Position numbers and translations under genes: made by a program | The notes under the pieces: model-generated | The model's input: the letters and a program-made list of their open reading frames with translations, nothing else | Told to the model about the DNA's origin: nothing | The model's database searches: none | NCBI GenBank assembly: GCA_021163705.1 | Contig: JAGGTO010000122.1 | Coordinates: 1-9,469, forward strand | Source: Thermoplasmata archaeon | GTDB lineage: Archaea > Thermoplasmatota > Thermoplasmata > Thermoplasmatales > Aciduliprofundaceae | Direction of reading: 5' to 3' | Length of the DNA: 9,469 nt | Part shown: positions 1 to 5,402 of the stretch, one piece after another | Numbering within the stretch: the first letter of the stretch is position 1 | Layout: the number at the start of each line of letters is the position of its first letter

Positions 1-111
1 CCGCTGTGGTGTGGGATTATAAGAAGCATTATATTTTTAATCAGAGATTGCAAAATGTGACAGATCGCCAGTAACAGGGTTCATTTATAAAGATTCGTTG
101 CAAAAGCAGTA
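1..111. other. Left-edge segment without a supported gene
   Basis: No family-like ORF or tRNA is visible. It contains an exact direct repeat TTGCAAAA at 48-55 and 98-105 (50 bp apart) and TATA-like strings near 28-40 and 84-91 on either strand. Those could belong to a gene beyond the left edge. Confidence 0.4.
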
Positions 112-267
112 TCATATAACATTATCCTCTCGACTTTTGAGTTGACTCAGTAATAGATGTGAAAATATCTTTATCTCTTCCTTTTCTCTAATTTCGCTTT
201 GTAAGATTCCTTCATCACGGATATTCTGCCCAATATAAATTTTCAAAAGAACATCCTCTTCACTCAT
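112..267 (-). CDS. Small uncharacterised protein, 51 residues
   Basis: I do not recognise this gene with confidence. It starts MSEEDVLLKIYIGQ and runs to a stop at 112-114. It is soluble-looking and rich in Glu, Lys, Ile and Leu, with no signal peptide or membrane segment. Expression signals argue that it is real. The ATG at 265-267 is preceded four bases upstream by GGTGAG (272-277), and a TATA-like box (CTTATATATT, 301-310 on this strand) lies about 42 bases from the start, the same spacing as at ppdK. The N-terminal LLKIYIG is faintly like the first strand of DUF190 proteins, but those are about 110 residues long, so if related this would be a truncated remnant. It diverges from the RNase J-like gene. 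It could also be a small regulatory protein. Confidence 0.5.
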   Translation of the reverse strand: MSEEDVLLKIYIGQNIRDEGILQSEIREKEEIKIFSHLLLSQLKSREDNVI

Positions 268-300
268 CTTTCTCACCTACCAAAATCAATAGAAAATCAA

Positions 301-310
301 AATATATAAG
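301..310 (-). promoter_or_regulatory. TATA box for the 51-residue ORF
   Basis: On the minus strand this reads CTTATATATT. A start site about 25-28 bases downstream would fall near position 280, giving a leader of roughly 13 nt that contains only the GGTGAG ribosome site before the ATG at 267. The same geometry occurs at ppdK and at the CARF operon. Confidence 0.55.
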
Positions 311-360
311 CCTTTTTAGTTACAATATTTGAAAATCCATAATCTTCCACTGCCCCTCCA

Positions 361-378
361 CTTAAAAATATTAAAATA
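361..378 (+). promoter_or_regulatory. Candidate TATA region for the RNase J-like gene
   Basis: An A/T run (TTAAAAATATTAAAATA) lies 22-39 bases before the ATG at 400. Two overlapping TATA-like boxes are possible: TTAAAAAT at 362, giving a leader of about 10 nt, and TTAAAATA at 371, giving an almost leaderless message. A GGGAGG at 384-389 and a GAGGAT at 392-397 lie between box and start. Which box is used cannot be decided by reading. Confidence 0.35.
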
Positions 379-399
379 GGATAGGGAGGATGAGGATAT

Positions 400-1902
400 A
401 TGCTTCTCAAGATTTACGATGGCGCTGAGAGCATTGGAGGCACAAAGATTTATTTGAAGAATGGCCCTCATGGATTATTTTTAGACTTTGGAATAAATTT
501 CGAGAAGGGAAACCTTTATTTTAAAGAATATCTGAGGAGGAGAGCGATAAGAGGAATATACGATCCCATAACACTCGGTCTTTTACCCAAGATAAAAATC
601 TACCGGGAGGATCTAATTCCAGCAGATCTTTCTATACAGGATTTTGAAGAAGTTCAAGTTGAGGCCGTTGTTGTCACTCATGCTCACGCGGATCATTTTG
701 GAGAGATAGGAAATCTGAGATTTGATATTCCCATTGTAGCTTCTCCTGTAACTCTCCTTCTGATAAAGGCCATGGAGGATTGTGGCCATCCTTATGGAGG
801 TATGGATGCCATTTACTCCTCGCAGCGCATAAAGAAAGAAGACGAGAGGATACTCTTGACTTCAAATAAAAGGGAGGGAAGATTCCTGAGAAAGTTTATT
901 CCCACGGAGAGAATCCACGATAACATTCTAGAGTTTATGGGAACTATTCCGGGAAGAAATAATGAGACCATGGCCTCAATGGATGAACTTGAGAATCTTC
1001 CCTGGGAGATAAAAGGTTATCCGGTGGATCATTCCATCTACGGTTCCACGGGCTACATAATTGGGGAAGATATGACTATAGCCTATACTGGAGATTTCAG
1101 GCTCCATGGTGAGCAGGGATATCTCACCGAAGAGTTTGCAAAAAGGGCAAAAGATGCATCCCTTTTAATAATTGAGGGCACCAGATTATCCAGGGAAGAG
1201 CATGACTACACAAGCGAAGAGGATGTGAGAAAGAAGCTAAGAGAAGAGCTGGATTGTGCAGAGGGCCTTGTAATCGTTGATTTCTCTCCCAGGAACTTTG
1301 AGAGATTGAAACTCATTTCTGAGGTTGCAGGGGATAGAATAGTTTTGATAACAGAAAAAGATGCCTATATGCTCAACGCTCTCAAAAAAGCAGGCATAGA
1401 TCTCTGGAAGAAGAATATAGGTGTATACAGAGCTCTGAAGGGTAAGAAGGAGGGATGGTTGAAATATTTGAGAGAGGATAGTGGTATGGAAGATAGGTAT
1501 GTGGATCCCAGAGAGGTGAGAGATAATTTAGAGAACTATATACTCTCCTTCTCCCTTTATGATTTTCCAAATCTTCTGGACATAAAACCATCTCGTGGCA
1601 TTTATATTTACTCATCTACGGAAGCTCTCACGGAAGAGCAGGAGTTTGATTTCATGACCATCCATAACTGGCTCTCCCGGTTCAACTTCAAGATAAGGGG
1701 ATTCAGCCTTGAGAGGGGAAAACTGAAATTTTCCCGGGGATATCATGCTTCAGGCCATGCCTCTCCTGAAGATATAATCAAAATTGTGGAGACAATAGAT
1801 CCAGAGATCATAGTGCCCGTACACACCACCAATCCAAAATGGTTTTCGAAGAATTTTGAAAATGTTAAAATCCTGAAAAATGGAGAGTCTCTCACCTATT
1901 AA
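400..1902 (+). CDS. Beta-CASP metallo-beta-lactamase, RNase J-like
   Basis: This 500-residue protein is probably a zinc-dependent RNA-processing nuclease. The metal-binding HAHADH lies at residues 94-99, the third-motif His at 211 (VDHSIYGSTGY) and the metal-bridging Asp at 232 (TGDF). The beta-CASP insert follows: motif A acid around Asp294 (VDFSPRN), motif B at 448-455 (YHASGHAS, His449/His453) and motif C His475 (VPVHTTNP). All catalytic positions look intact. The HxSGHAS and VPVH pairing is typical of RNase J/RMMBL proteins, but a basic stretch of about 100 residues between motifs II and III makes it longer than usual archaeal RNase J. The chosen ATG gives MLLKIYDGAESIGGTK, an expected first strand, with GAGGAT just upstream. 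No secretion signal is visible, so it is cytoplasmic. Its stop overlaps that of the converging regulator operon by four bases. Exact substrate is unknown; another beta-CASP hydrolase is the alternative. Confidence 0.8.
   Translation: MLLKIYDGAESIGGTKIYLKNGPHGLFLDFGINFEKGNLYFKEYLRRRAIRGIYDPITLGLLPKIKIYREDLIPADLSIQDFEEVQVEAVVVTHAHADHFGEIGNLRFDIPIVASPVTLLLIKAMEDCGHPYGGMDAIYSSQRIKKEDERILLTSNKREGRFLRKFIPTERIHDNILEFMGTIPGRNNETMASMDELENLPWEIKGYPVDHSIYGSTGYIIGEDMTIAYTGDFRLHGEQGYLTEEFAKRAKDASLLIIEGTRLSREEHDYTSEEDVRKKLREELDCAEGLVIVDFSPRNFERLKLISEVAGDRIVLITEKDAYMLNALKKAGIDLWKKNIGVYRALKGKKEGWLKYLREDSGMEDRYVDPREVRDNLENYILSFSLYDFPNLLDIKPSRGIYIYSSTEALTEEQEFDFMTIHNWLSRFNFKIRGFSLERGKLKFSRGYHASGHASPEDIIKIVETIDPEIIVPVHTTNPKWFSKNFENVKILKNGESLTY
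1867..1880 (-). terminator. Poly-T terminator candidate for the CARF operon
   Basis: Reading the minus strand past the stop at 1899, transcription meets TTTTT (1880-1876) followed by TTTT (1870-1867), about 20-30 bases downstream. Archaeal RNA polymerase stops at such T tracts without a hairpin. The tract lies inside the coding end of the opposing RNase J-like gene. Confidence 0.35.
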
Positions 1903-2657
1903 TTTTTCCCAAGTTTTTCCATGAGCTGTAGATAGGTAAAGCCTTTCTCAGTTAATCTTAATCCATCCTCCATGCTCTCAATATATCCACAGCGGAGAAG
2001 ATACATTAGGATTTTATCACCCTCTCTACCAAGTATCCCATCTTTTTTGAGATCTTTCCTCAATTGAGAAAGTTTTACCGGCTTTTTCAGATATTTGAGA
2101 TATTTTTCCCAATACCTCCTTCTTCCATTCTCAAAATTCAGAATGGGGAGAGGAGAGATCGTGCCCTTCTCGGCATGGTAAATCCTCAAAATGATTCGCG
2201 GCCTCCCTCTTCTACGAAGATATCGATAGTAGCTTTTGTTGTATATCATCTCCATAATGGCAATATAAAGGGCCAAGGCACCTGCCTTGTGGCCACAGCT
2301 GAGATTTATGTTAATCTCCAGATCAACTTTTCCCGCATAGGCATCAAAGATATCCTCAAGTTTTTCTCTCATTTTCTCATAGGCCAGATCGTAGTCTGTC
2401 AAATTCACCTTTATACAATTCAAATTCCTCAATAGGGCGATTATTCCTTTATATGCCTCCCTTTCATCCCTTGTAAAATTCTCCACTATAGCCTTAATCT
2501 CCTCTACTTCAAAGTTTGAGAATACTATTCCCTTATCAAAGCTCTTTGCTGCTTTAACTCCTTCCCAGAATTTCTCCACTTCCTCCAAATTAAGTTTTTT
2601 TCGCAAATCTTCTTCCTGATATGGGTATAATGTTAGAAGCGTTATAAACACTCTCAT
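1899..2657 (-). CDS. CARF-like sensor with C-terminal winged helix
   Basis: This 252-residue protein is probably a ligand-responsive transcription regulator. Residues 1-170 have an alternating strand-helix pattern of Rossmann type, beginning MRVFITLLTLYP. Around 116-130 is INLSCGHKAGALALYI, which sits where CARF proteins carry the N-x-(T/S)-G-G-T-K ligand loop; here it is SCGHKAG. Residues about 190-250 look like a winged helix (VKLSQLRKDL, then GYIESMEDGLRLTEKG). This architecture resembles archaeal proteins of the HFX_2341/DUF6293 type, an assignment from memory. It is the second gene of an operon: its ATG overlaps the upstream stop as ATGA (2654-2657), implying translational coupling, with AGGGTG about nine bases before the start. 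No nuclease motif is seen, so I favour sensing and DNA binding over RNA cutting. Confidence 0.65.
   Translation of the reverse strand: MRVFITLLTLYPYQEEDLRKKLNLEEVEKFWEGVKAAKSFDKGIVFSNFEVEEIKAIVENFTRDEREAYKGIIALLRNLNCIKVNLTDYDLAYEKMREKLEDIFDAYAGKVDLEININLSCGHKAGALALYIAIMEMIYNKSYYRYLRRRGRPRIILRIYHAEKGTISPLPILNFENGRRRYWEKYLKYLKKPVKLSQLRKDLKKDGILGREGDKILMYLLRCGYIESMEDGLRLTEKGFTYLQLMEKLGKN
1903..1918 (+). terminator. Poly-T terminator candidate after the RNase J-like gene
   Basis: Two T5 runs (1903-1907 and 1914-1918) begin right after the TAA at 1900-1902. They double as Lys/Asn codons at the C-terminus (EKLGKN) of the converging regulator, so the signal is embedded in the opposing gene. Confidence 0.45.
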
Positions 2658-3280
2658 TTTTCACCCTCCATAAAAAGATAGGCAATGTCATTCGCAATAA
2701 TTATCTTATTTTTCCCCTCTTTTCTTTCCTGAATGATATTTGCCTCCATAAGTTTTCTTTTGGCATCGGAGAGGGTTGAATATTTGATCCCCAGATCCCT
2801 TTTCAAATCAATGAGTTTTGCAAATCCCCCATACTTTGTAAGTAAAAGCTCCAGCATCCTATGGGCAGTTGACCCTTCCCTAAGAAAATTTTTTCCTTTC
2901 AGGGATAATAAGAGGGGGAGAGTTTTTATTCTCATCTTATCCTTGGTAGTGACCACATAGACAATAGGTATCCCTACCATTGCAGCTTGCAGGGCCAGAG
3001 AGAAGGCCATAATTTTTGTCCCTCCGGTGATATTGACAACACAATTTTCATCCAAAAATCTCTGGATCTTTTTGATGCAGTCCTGAAAGCTCATGGGATC
3101 AACCTTCACCACTCTTAAATTTTCCACCTCTTCTCTTACCTTTCTCAGAGAATTTTCAATTCTGGGCCTCTCATCCTCGTTTACATATCCATAAAAAACT
3201 ATATTTTCTTCAGGCATTAAAACTCTGGCAACTTCCACAATCACCTGCGGAGCCCAGCCGAGGGTGGATAGAAGCTTCAT
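2654..3280 (-). CDS. Csa3-like CARF and winged-helix regulator
   Basis: This 208-residue protein is a likely transcription factor gated by a cyclic oligonucleotide or other nucleotide. Its first strand, KLLSTLGWAPQVIVEVARVL (2-21), has the TLG loop typical of Csa3 proteins. Residues 82-90 carry VNITGGTKI, the classic second CARF ligand loop, followed by helix MAFSLALQAAMVGIPIVYV. Residues about 137-205 form a winged helix (AKLIDLKRDLGIKYSTLSDAKRKLMEANII, then basic KEGKNK). The frame is open far upstream, but the ATG at 3278-3280 is chosen because GGAGG (3287-3291) precedes it and the longer version would run antisense through ribB. A TATA box lies 43 bases upstream. It is the first gene of a two-gene operon and divergent from ribB. 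No CRISPR array or cas gene is in view, so its target is unknown; candidates are its own operon and the rib genes. Family members bind cyclic tetra-adenylate in some organisms, but nothing here proves the ligand. Confidence 0.75.
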   Translation of the reverse strand: MKLLSTLGWAPQVIVEVARVLMPEENIVFYGYVNEDERPRIENSLRKVREEVENLRVVKVDPMSFQDCIKKIQRFLDENCVVNITGGTKIMAFSLALQAAMVGIPIVYVVTTKDKMRIKTLPLLLSLKGKNFLREGSTAHRMLELLLTKYGGFAKLIDLKRDLGIKYSTLSDAKRKLMEANIIQERKEGKNKIIIANDIAYLFMEGEK

Positions 3281-3286
3281 GCTCTT

Positions 3287-3291
3287 TCCTC
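3287..3291 (-). promoter_or_regulatory. Ribosome site fixing the Csa3-like start
   Basis: On the minus strand the sequence reads TTTGGAGGAAAGAGCATG. The GGAGG is six bases from the ATG at 3280 and poorly placed for the other in-frame ATG at 3298, so it decides the start. Confidence 0.6.
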
Positions 3292-3314
3292 CAAACATGA
3301 TTATGAAATGGGAG

Positions 3315-3324
3315 CTTAATAAAT
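3315..3324 (-). promoter_or_regulatory. TATA box for the CARF operon
   Basis: The minus strand reads ATTTATTAAG. The box begins 43 bases before the ATG at 3280, predicting a start site near 3294 and a leader of about 14 nt carrying GGAGG, like the ppdK and 51-residue ORF promoters. Confidence 0.5.
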
Positions 3325-3339
3325 CTTTCCTGAAATTTA

Positions 3340-3353
3340 ACTCAATTTTGAGT
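3340..3353. promoter_or_regulatory. Inverted repeat, candidate operator
   Basis: ACTCAA-TT-TTGAGT is a perfect 6-bp inverted repeat with a 2-base centre. It lies in the roughly 115-bp gap between the divergent Csa3-like gene and ribB, 16 bases upstream of the CARF TATA box and 13 upstream of the likely ribB box. That position suits a dimeric winged-helix repressor or activator controlling one or both sides. It could also arise by chance in AT-rich DNA. Confidence 0.4.
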
Positions 3354-3365
3354 AACAAGCGACAT

Positions 3366-3374
3366 CTTTTTAAC
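3366..3374 (+). promoter_or_regulatory. Candidate TATA box for the rib operon
   Basis: CTTTTTAAC begins about 29 bases before the GTG at 3396. With a start site about 28 bases from the box, the message would begin at or next to the GTG and be leaderless, as proposed for the 141-residue gene at 5828. It is weaker than the other boxes in this window. Confidence 0.35.
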
Positions 3375-3395
3375 AAAAGAGTTGATAGGGAGGGT

Positions 3396-4067
3396 GTGAT
3401 TGAAAATGCCATAGAAGCTTTAAAGAAAGGAGAATTCATCTTCATATACGATGGTGATGGTCGGGAAGAGGAGACAGATATAGTGGTAGCTTCACAGTTT
3501 ATCACTCCTGAGAAGATAAAGTTTATGCGAAAGGAGGGTGGAGGGCTCATATGTGCCACTATTCCTCACGAGTATGCAGAGAAAATAGGGTTGCCTTATC
3601 TTCATGATATATTTAATAGGAGTGGGTATGAGATATTCAAATATCTTACCCCCAAAGTTAGATATGATGCGCATCCATCATTCTCTGTGACGATAAATCA
3701 CAGGGATAATTACACGGGAATACCGGATAATGAGAGAGCCAAAACGATTAAGGAGTTTGCAAAATTTATTGCAGAGGTTGAGAGTATGGATTCTCCCATG
3801 ATAGAATTTGGGAGGAGGTTCATCTCTCCTGGCCATGTGCATCTTCTCATATCCTCCGGGTTGGATAGAAGAAGGGGTCATACTGAATTATCCACAGCTC
3901 TTATGGTGATGGCTGGTCTTATACCCTCGGCTACTATTGTGGAAATACTGGGGGAAGATGGAAGATCCATGGGAAAGAATGATGCGAGAAAATTTGCCAG
4001 GAGGAAGGGGATAATATTTTTAGAGGGTAGTGATATTCTGGATGCGTGGTCAAAATGGTACGGGTGA
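3396..4067 (+). CDS. ribB: 3,4-dihydroxy-2-butanone 4-phosphate synthase
   Basis: RibB converts ribulose 5-phosphate to formate and 3,4-dihydroxy-2-butanone 4-phosphate, the four-carbon unit for lumazine. The 223-residue product has the family's acidic active-site loop YDGDGREEETD (19-28), SPGHVHLL (144-151) and RRRGHTELS (158-166), with metal-binding Glu and His residues in place. Length matches single-domain archaeal RibB; there is no fused GTP cyclohydrolase II domain. The frame is open back to 3264, but that part is not family-like and overlaps the divergent regulator. I choose GTG 3396 (MIENAIEALKKGEFI), which fits family N-termini. Its upstream GGGAGG is only 2-3 bases away, so initiation may be leaderless. 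It is the first gene of the rib operon; its TGA lies inside the ribL start region. Confidence 0.92.
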   Translation: MIENAIEALKKGEFIFIYDGDGREEETDIVVASQFITPEKIKFMRKEGGGLICATIPHEYAEKIGLPYLHDIFNRSGYEIFKYLTPKVRYDAHPSFSVTINHRDNYTGIPDNERAKTIKEFAKFIAEVESMDSPMIEFGRRFISPGHVHLLISSGLDRRRGHTELSTALMVMAGLIPSATIVEILGEDGRSMGKNDARKFARRKGIIFLEGSDILDAWSKWYG

Positions 4068-4504
4068 TGGCCACTGGAGTATTCGATATAATTCATCCTG
4101 GGCATATTTTGTTTCTTCAAGAGGCAAAAAAGCTCGGAGATGAGCTTGTTGTTGTAGTTGCCAGAGATTCCACAGCAGAGAGATTAAAGCATAGGCCAAT
4201 TATGCATGAGGATGCCCGTAGATTCATAGTTGAATCCCTCAAACCCGTTGATCGGGCTGTTTTGGGGCATGAGGATGATATGTATAAAACTGTGGAAGAG
4301 CTCAGACCCGATATAATAGTGCTTGGCTATGATCAGAAATTTGATGAAAAAGAAATTGAGGATGAATGCAAAAAGAGGGGCGTAGATGTTAAGGTTGTGA
4401 GGCTTAAAAGATATGGAGATAGCGATCTTAATGGAACAAGAAAGGTAATCTACAGAATAGTGCAGAGGGTGGATGAGCTATATGCGAAGGATAGGAATAG
4501 TTGA
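4055..4504 (+). CDS. ribL: FAD synthetase, archaeal RibL type
   Basis: RibL is an FMN adenylyltransferase that makes FAD from FMN and ATP (CTP in some assays), releasing pyrophosphate. The 149-residue protein is a lone nucleotidyltransferase domain. It opens with MVRVMATGVFDIIHPGH, where HPGH (14-17) is the HxGH nucleotide-binding motif, and the ISSTR-like second motif is replaced by LNGTRKVI (125-132). There is no riboflavin kinase domain, as usual in archaea. ATG 4055 is preferred because the family begins one strand before TG(V/T)FD. GTG 4046 and ATG 4067 are alternatives, the last overlapping the ribB stop as TGATG. The chosen start overlaps ribB by 13 bases, implying coupled translation. 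A related glycerol-3-phosphate or CDP-alcohol cytidylyltransferase is the main alternative, but the rib context favours FAD synthesis. Confidence 0.85.
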   Translation: MVRVMATGVFDIIHPGHILFLQEAKKLGDELVVVVARDSTAERLKHRPIMHEDARRFIVESLKPVDRAVLGHEDDMYKTVEELRPDIIVLGYDQKFDEKEIEDECKKRGVDVKVVRLKRYGDSDLNGTRKVIYRIVQRVDELYAKDRNS

Positions 4505-4964
4505 TACCACATTTGCCCGTTACGATATGGGATCTGCCGCTGAGGATGAATTGCGAAGAATGGGCACTGGATTCAGGATCATTCGCCGCACAGTACCTGG
4601 CGTTAAGGATTTGCCTGTCGCAGCCAAGAAGCTCATAGAGGAGGAAGGCTGCGATATAGTCATTGCGCTTGGCATGCCTGGACCAAAGCCTATAGATAAG
4701 CAGTGTGCGCATGAAGCATCTCTTGGTTTAATCATGGCGCAGTTGCTTACGAATAGGCATATTATTGAAGTATTTGTGCATGAGGATGAAGCAAAGGATG
4801 AGAAGGAGCTTGCATGGCTTGCAGATAGAAGAGCAAGAGAGCATGCTCAGAATGCCTACTGGCTCCTCTTCAATCCTGAAAAATTGAGAAAAATGGCCGG
4901 GACGGGGCAGAGGCAGGGATTTGAAGATGTCGGCCCCTTAAATGTTGGAGGATATAGGCATTAG
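4482..4964 (+). CDS. ribC: Riboflavin synthase, archaeal type
   Basis: Archaeal RibC dismutates two 6,7-dimethyl-8-ribityllumazine molecules into riboflavin and 5-amino-6-ribitylaminouracil. It is unrelated to the bacterial trimeric RibE and is instead a paralogue of lumazine synthase. The 160-residue product shows the archaeal signature from the start: MRRIGIVDTTFARYDMG, RRTVPGVKDLPVAAKKL (35-51), EEGCDIVIALGMPG (54-67), CAHEASLGL (75-83) and HIIEVFVHEDEAKD (93-106), ending with GQRQGFEDVGPLN. ATG 4482 matches family N-termini; an in-frame ATG at 4473 would add three residues and sits too close to the GGGTGG. It overlaps ribL by 23 bases and precedes ribH, its paralogue and substrate supplier. 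This gene is the strongest single archaeal marker in the window. Confidence 0.95.
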   Translation: MRRIGIVDTTFARYDMGSAAEDELRRMGTGFRIIRRTVPGVKDLPVAAKKLIEEEGCDIVIALGMPGPKPIDKQCAHEASLGLIMAQLLTNRHIIEVFVHEDEAKDEKELAWLADRRAREHAQNAYWLLFNPEKLRKMAGTGQRQGFEDVGPLNVGGYRH

Positions 4965-4971
4965 GAGGTGA
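4964..4971 (+). promoter_or_regulatory. Near-consensus ribosome site for ribH
   Basis: GGAGGTGA begins on the last base of the ribC TAG and ends four bases before the ribH ATG. It is the most complete Shine-Dalgarno sequence in the window and fits strong translation of RibH, whose family forms large oligomers. Confidence 0.8.
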
Positions 4972-4975
4972 GAAT

Positions 4976-5398
4976 ATGGATGAGATAAATTTGGGAATAG
5001 TGGTAAGCGAGTACAATTATGACATAACCATGATGATGCTCGAAAGAGCGAAGGAACACGCGAAATTTCTGGGTGCCAATGTAAAATATGTGTTAAAGGC
5101 TCCGGGAGCTTTCGATATCCCAATTCTCGTGAAGAAGCTTCTGGAGAGGGAGGATATACATGCCGTTGTAACTTTGGGCGCGGTGATCGAGGGTGAGACG
5201 GAGCATGATGAGATAGTTATGCAGAATGCAGCCAGGAAAATTGAGGATTTAAGCGTTGAGTATGGAAAGCCTGTAACGCTGGGCATATCTGGGCCGGGAG
5301 AATCTAGGCTTCAGGCTGAAGCACGCATAGAGAAGGCAAGAGACGCCGTAGAAGCTGCTGTGAAACTTGTAAAAAGATTGAGGGAGATAGAGCAATAG
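4976..5398 (+). CDS. ribH: 6,7-dimethyl-8-ribityllumazine synthase
   Basis: RibH condenses 3,4-dihydroxy-2-butanone 4-phosphate (from RibB) with 5-amino-6-ribitylaminouracil to give the lumazine that RibC uses. The 140-residue product has the normal length and order of motifs: substrate loop SEYNYDI (11-17), APGAFDIP (42-49), GAVIEGETEHDEIV (68-81) with catalytic His77 in the usual place, and GISGPGESRLQAEARI (103-118). The start ATG is fixed by the GGAGGTGA before it. It is the last gene of the operon; its TAG lies four bases from the stop of a converging gene. Archaeal members assemble as pentamers or 60-subunit capsids; the sequence does not show which. Confidence 0.95.
   Translation: MDEINLGIVVSEYNYDITMMMLERAKEHAKFLGANVKYVLKAPGAFDIPILVKKLLEREDIHAVVTLGAVIEGETEHDEIVMQNAARKIEDLSVEYGKPVTLGISGPGESRLQAEARIEKARDAVEAAVKLVKRLREIEQ
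5371..5375 (-). terminator. Poly-T terminator candidate for the 141-residue gene
   Basis: The minus strand has TTTTT here, about 28 bases past the stop at 5403-5405. It lies within the C-terminal Lys codons (LVKRL) of ribH on the other strand. Confidence 0.3.
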
Positions 5399-5402
5399 GC
5401 AT

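Noticed and set aside
48..105. Direct repeat TTGCAAAA (48-55 and 98-105) as a CRISPR remnant or attachment site
   Set aside because: Only eight bases, two copies, AT-rich context and no flanking mobile gene. Too weak to call.
135..149. TGAGT-TG-ACTCA inverted repeat as a second copy of the ribB operator
   Set aside because: It shares TTTTGAGT with the site at 3346-3353 but the arms are in the opposite order, and it lies inside the 51-residue ORF rather than at a promoter.
112..440. Shared LLKIY-x-G between the 51-residue ORF and the RNase J-like N-terminus, suggesting duplication
   Set aside because: Only about seven residues match, the underlying codons differ, and both are common first-strand patterns. 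Coincidence is more likely.
3264..3395. Longer ribB reading frame starting at ATG 3264
   Set aside because: The extra 44 residues do not resemble RibB, overlap the start of the divergent Csa3-like gene and would cover both promoters and the inverted repeat.
3281..3395. FMN riboswitch upstream of the rib operon
   Set aside because: The gap is short, AT-rich and lacks the conserved multi-helix FMN aptamer blocks; the predicted transcript has little or no leader.
3281..3559. Longer Csa3-like reading frame starting at 3559
   Set aside because: It would run antisense through the conserved ribB N-terminus, and its Ser/Pro/Phe-rich sequence looks like a shadow frame. GGAGG before the ATG at 3280 gives a better start.
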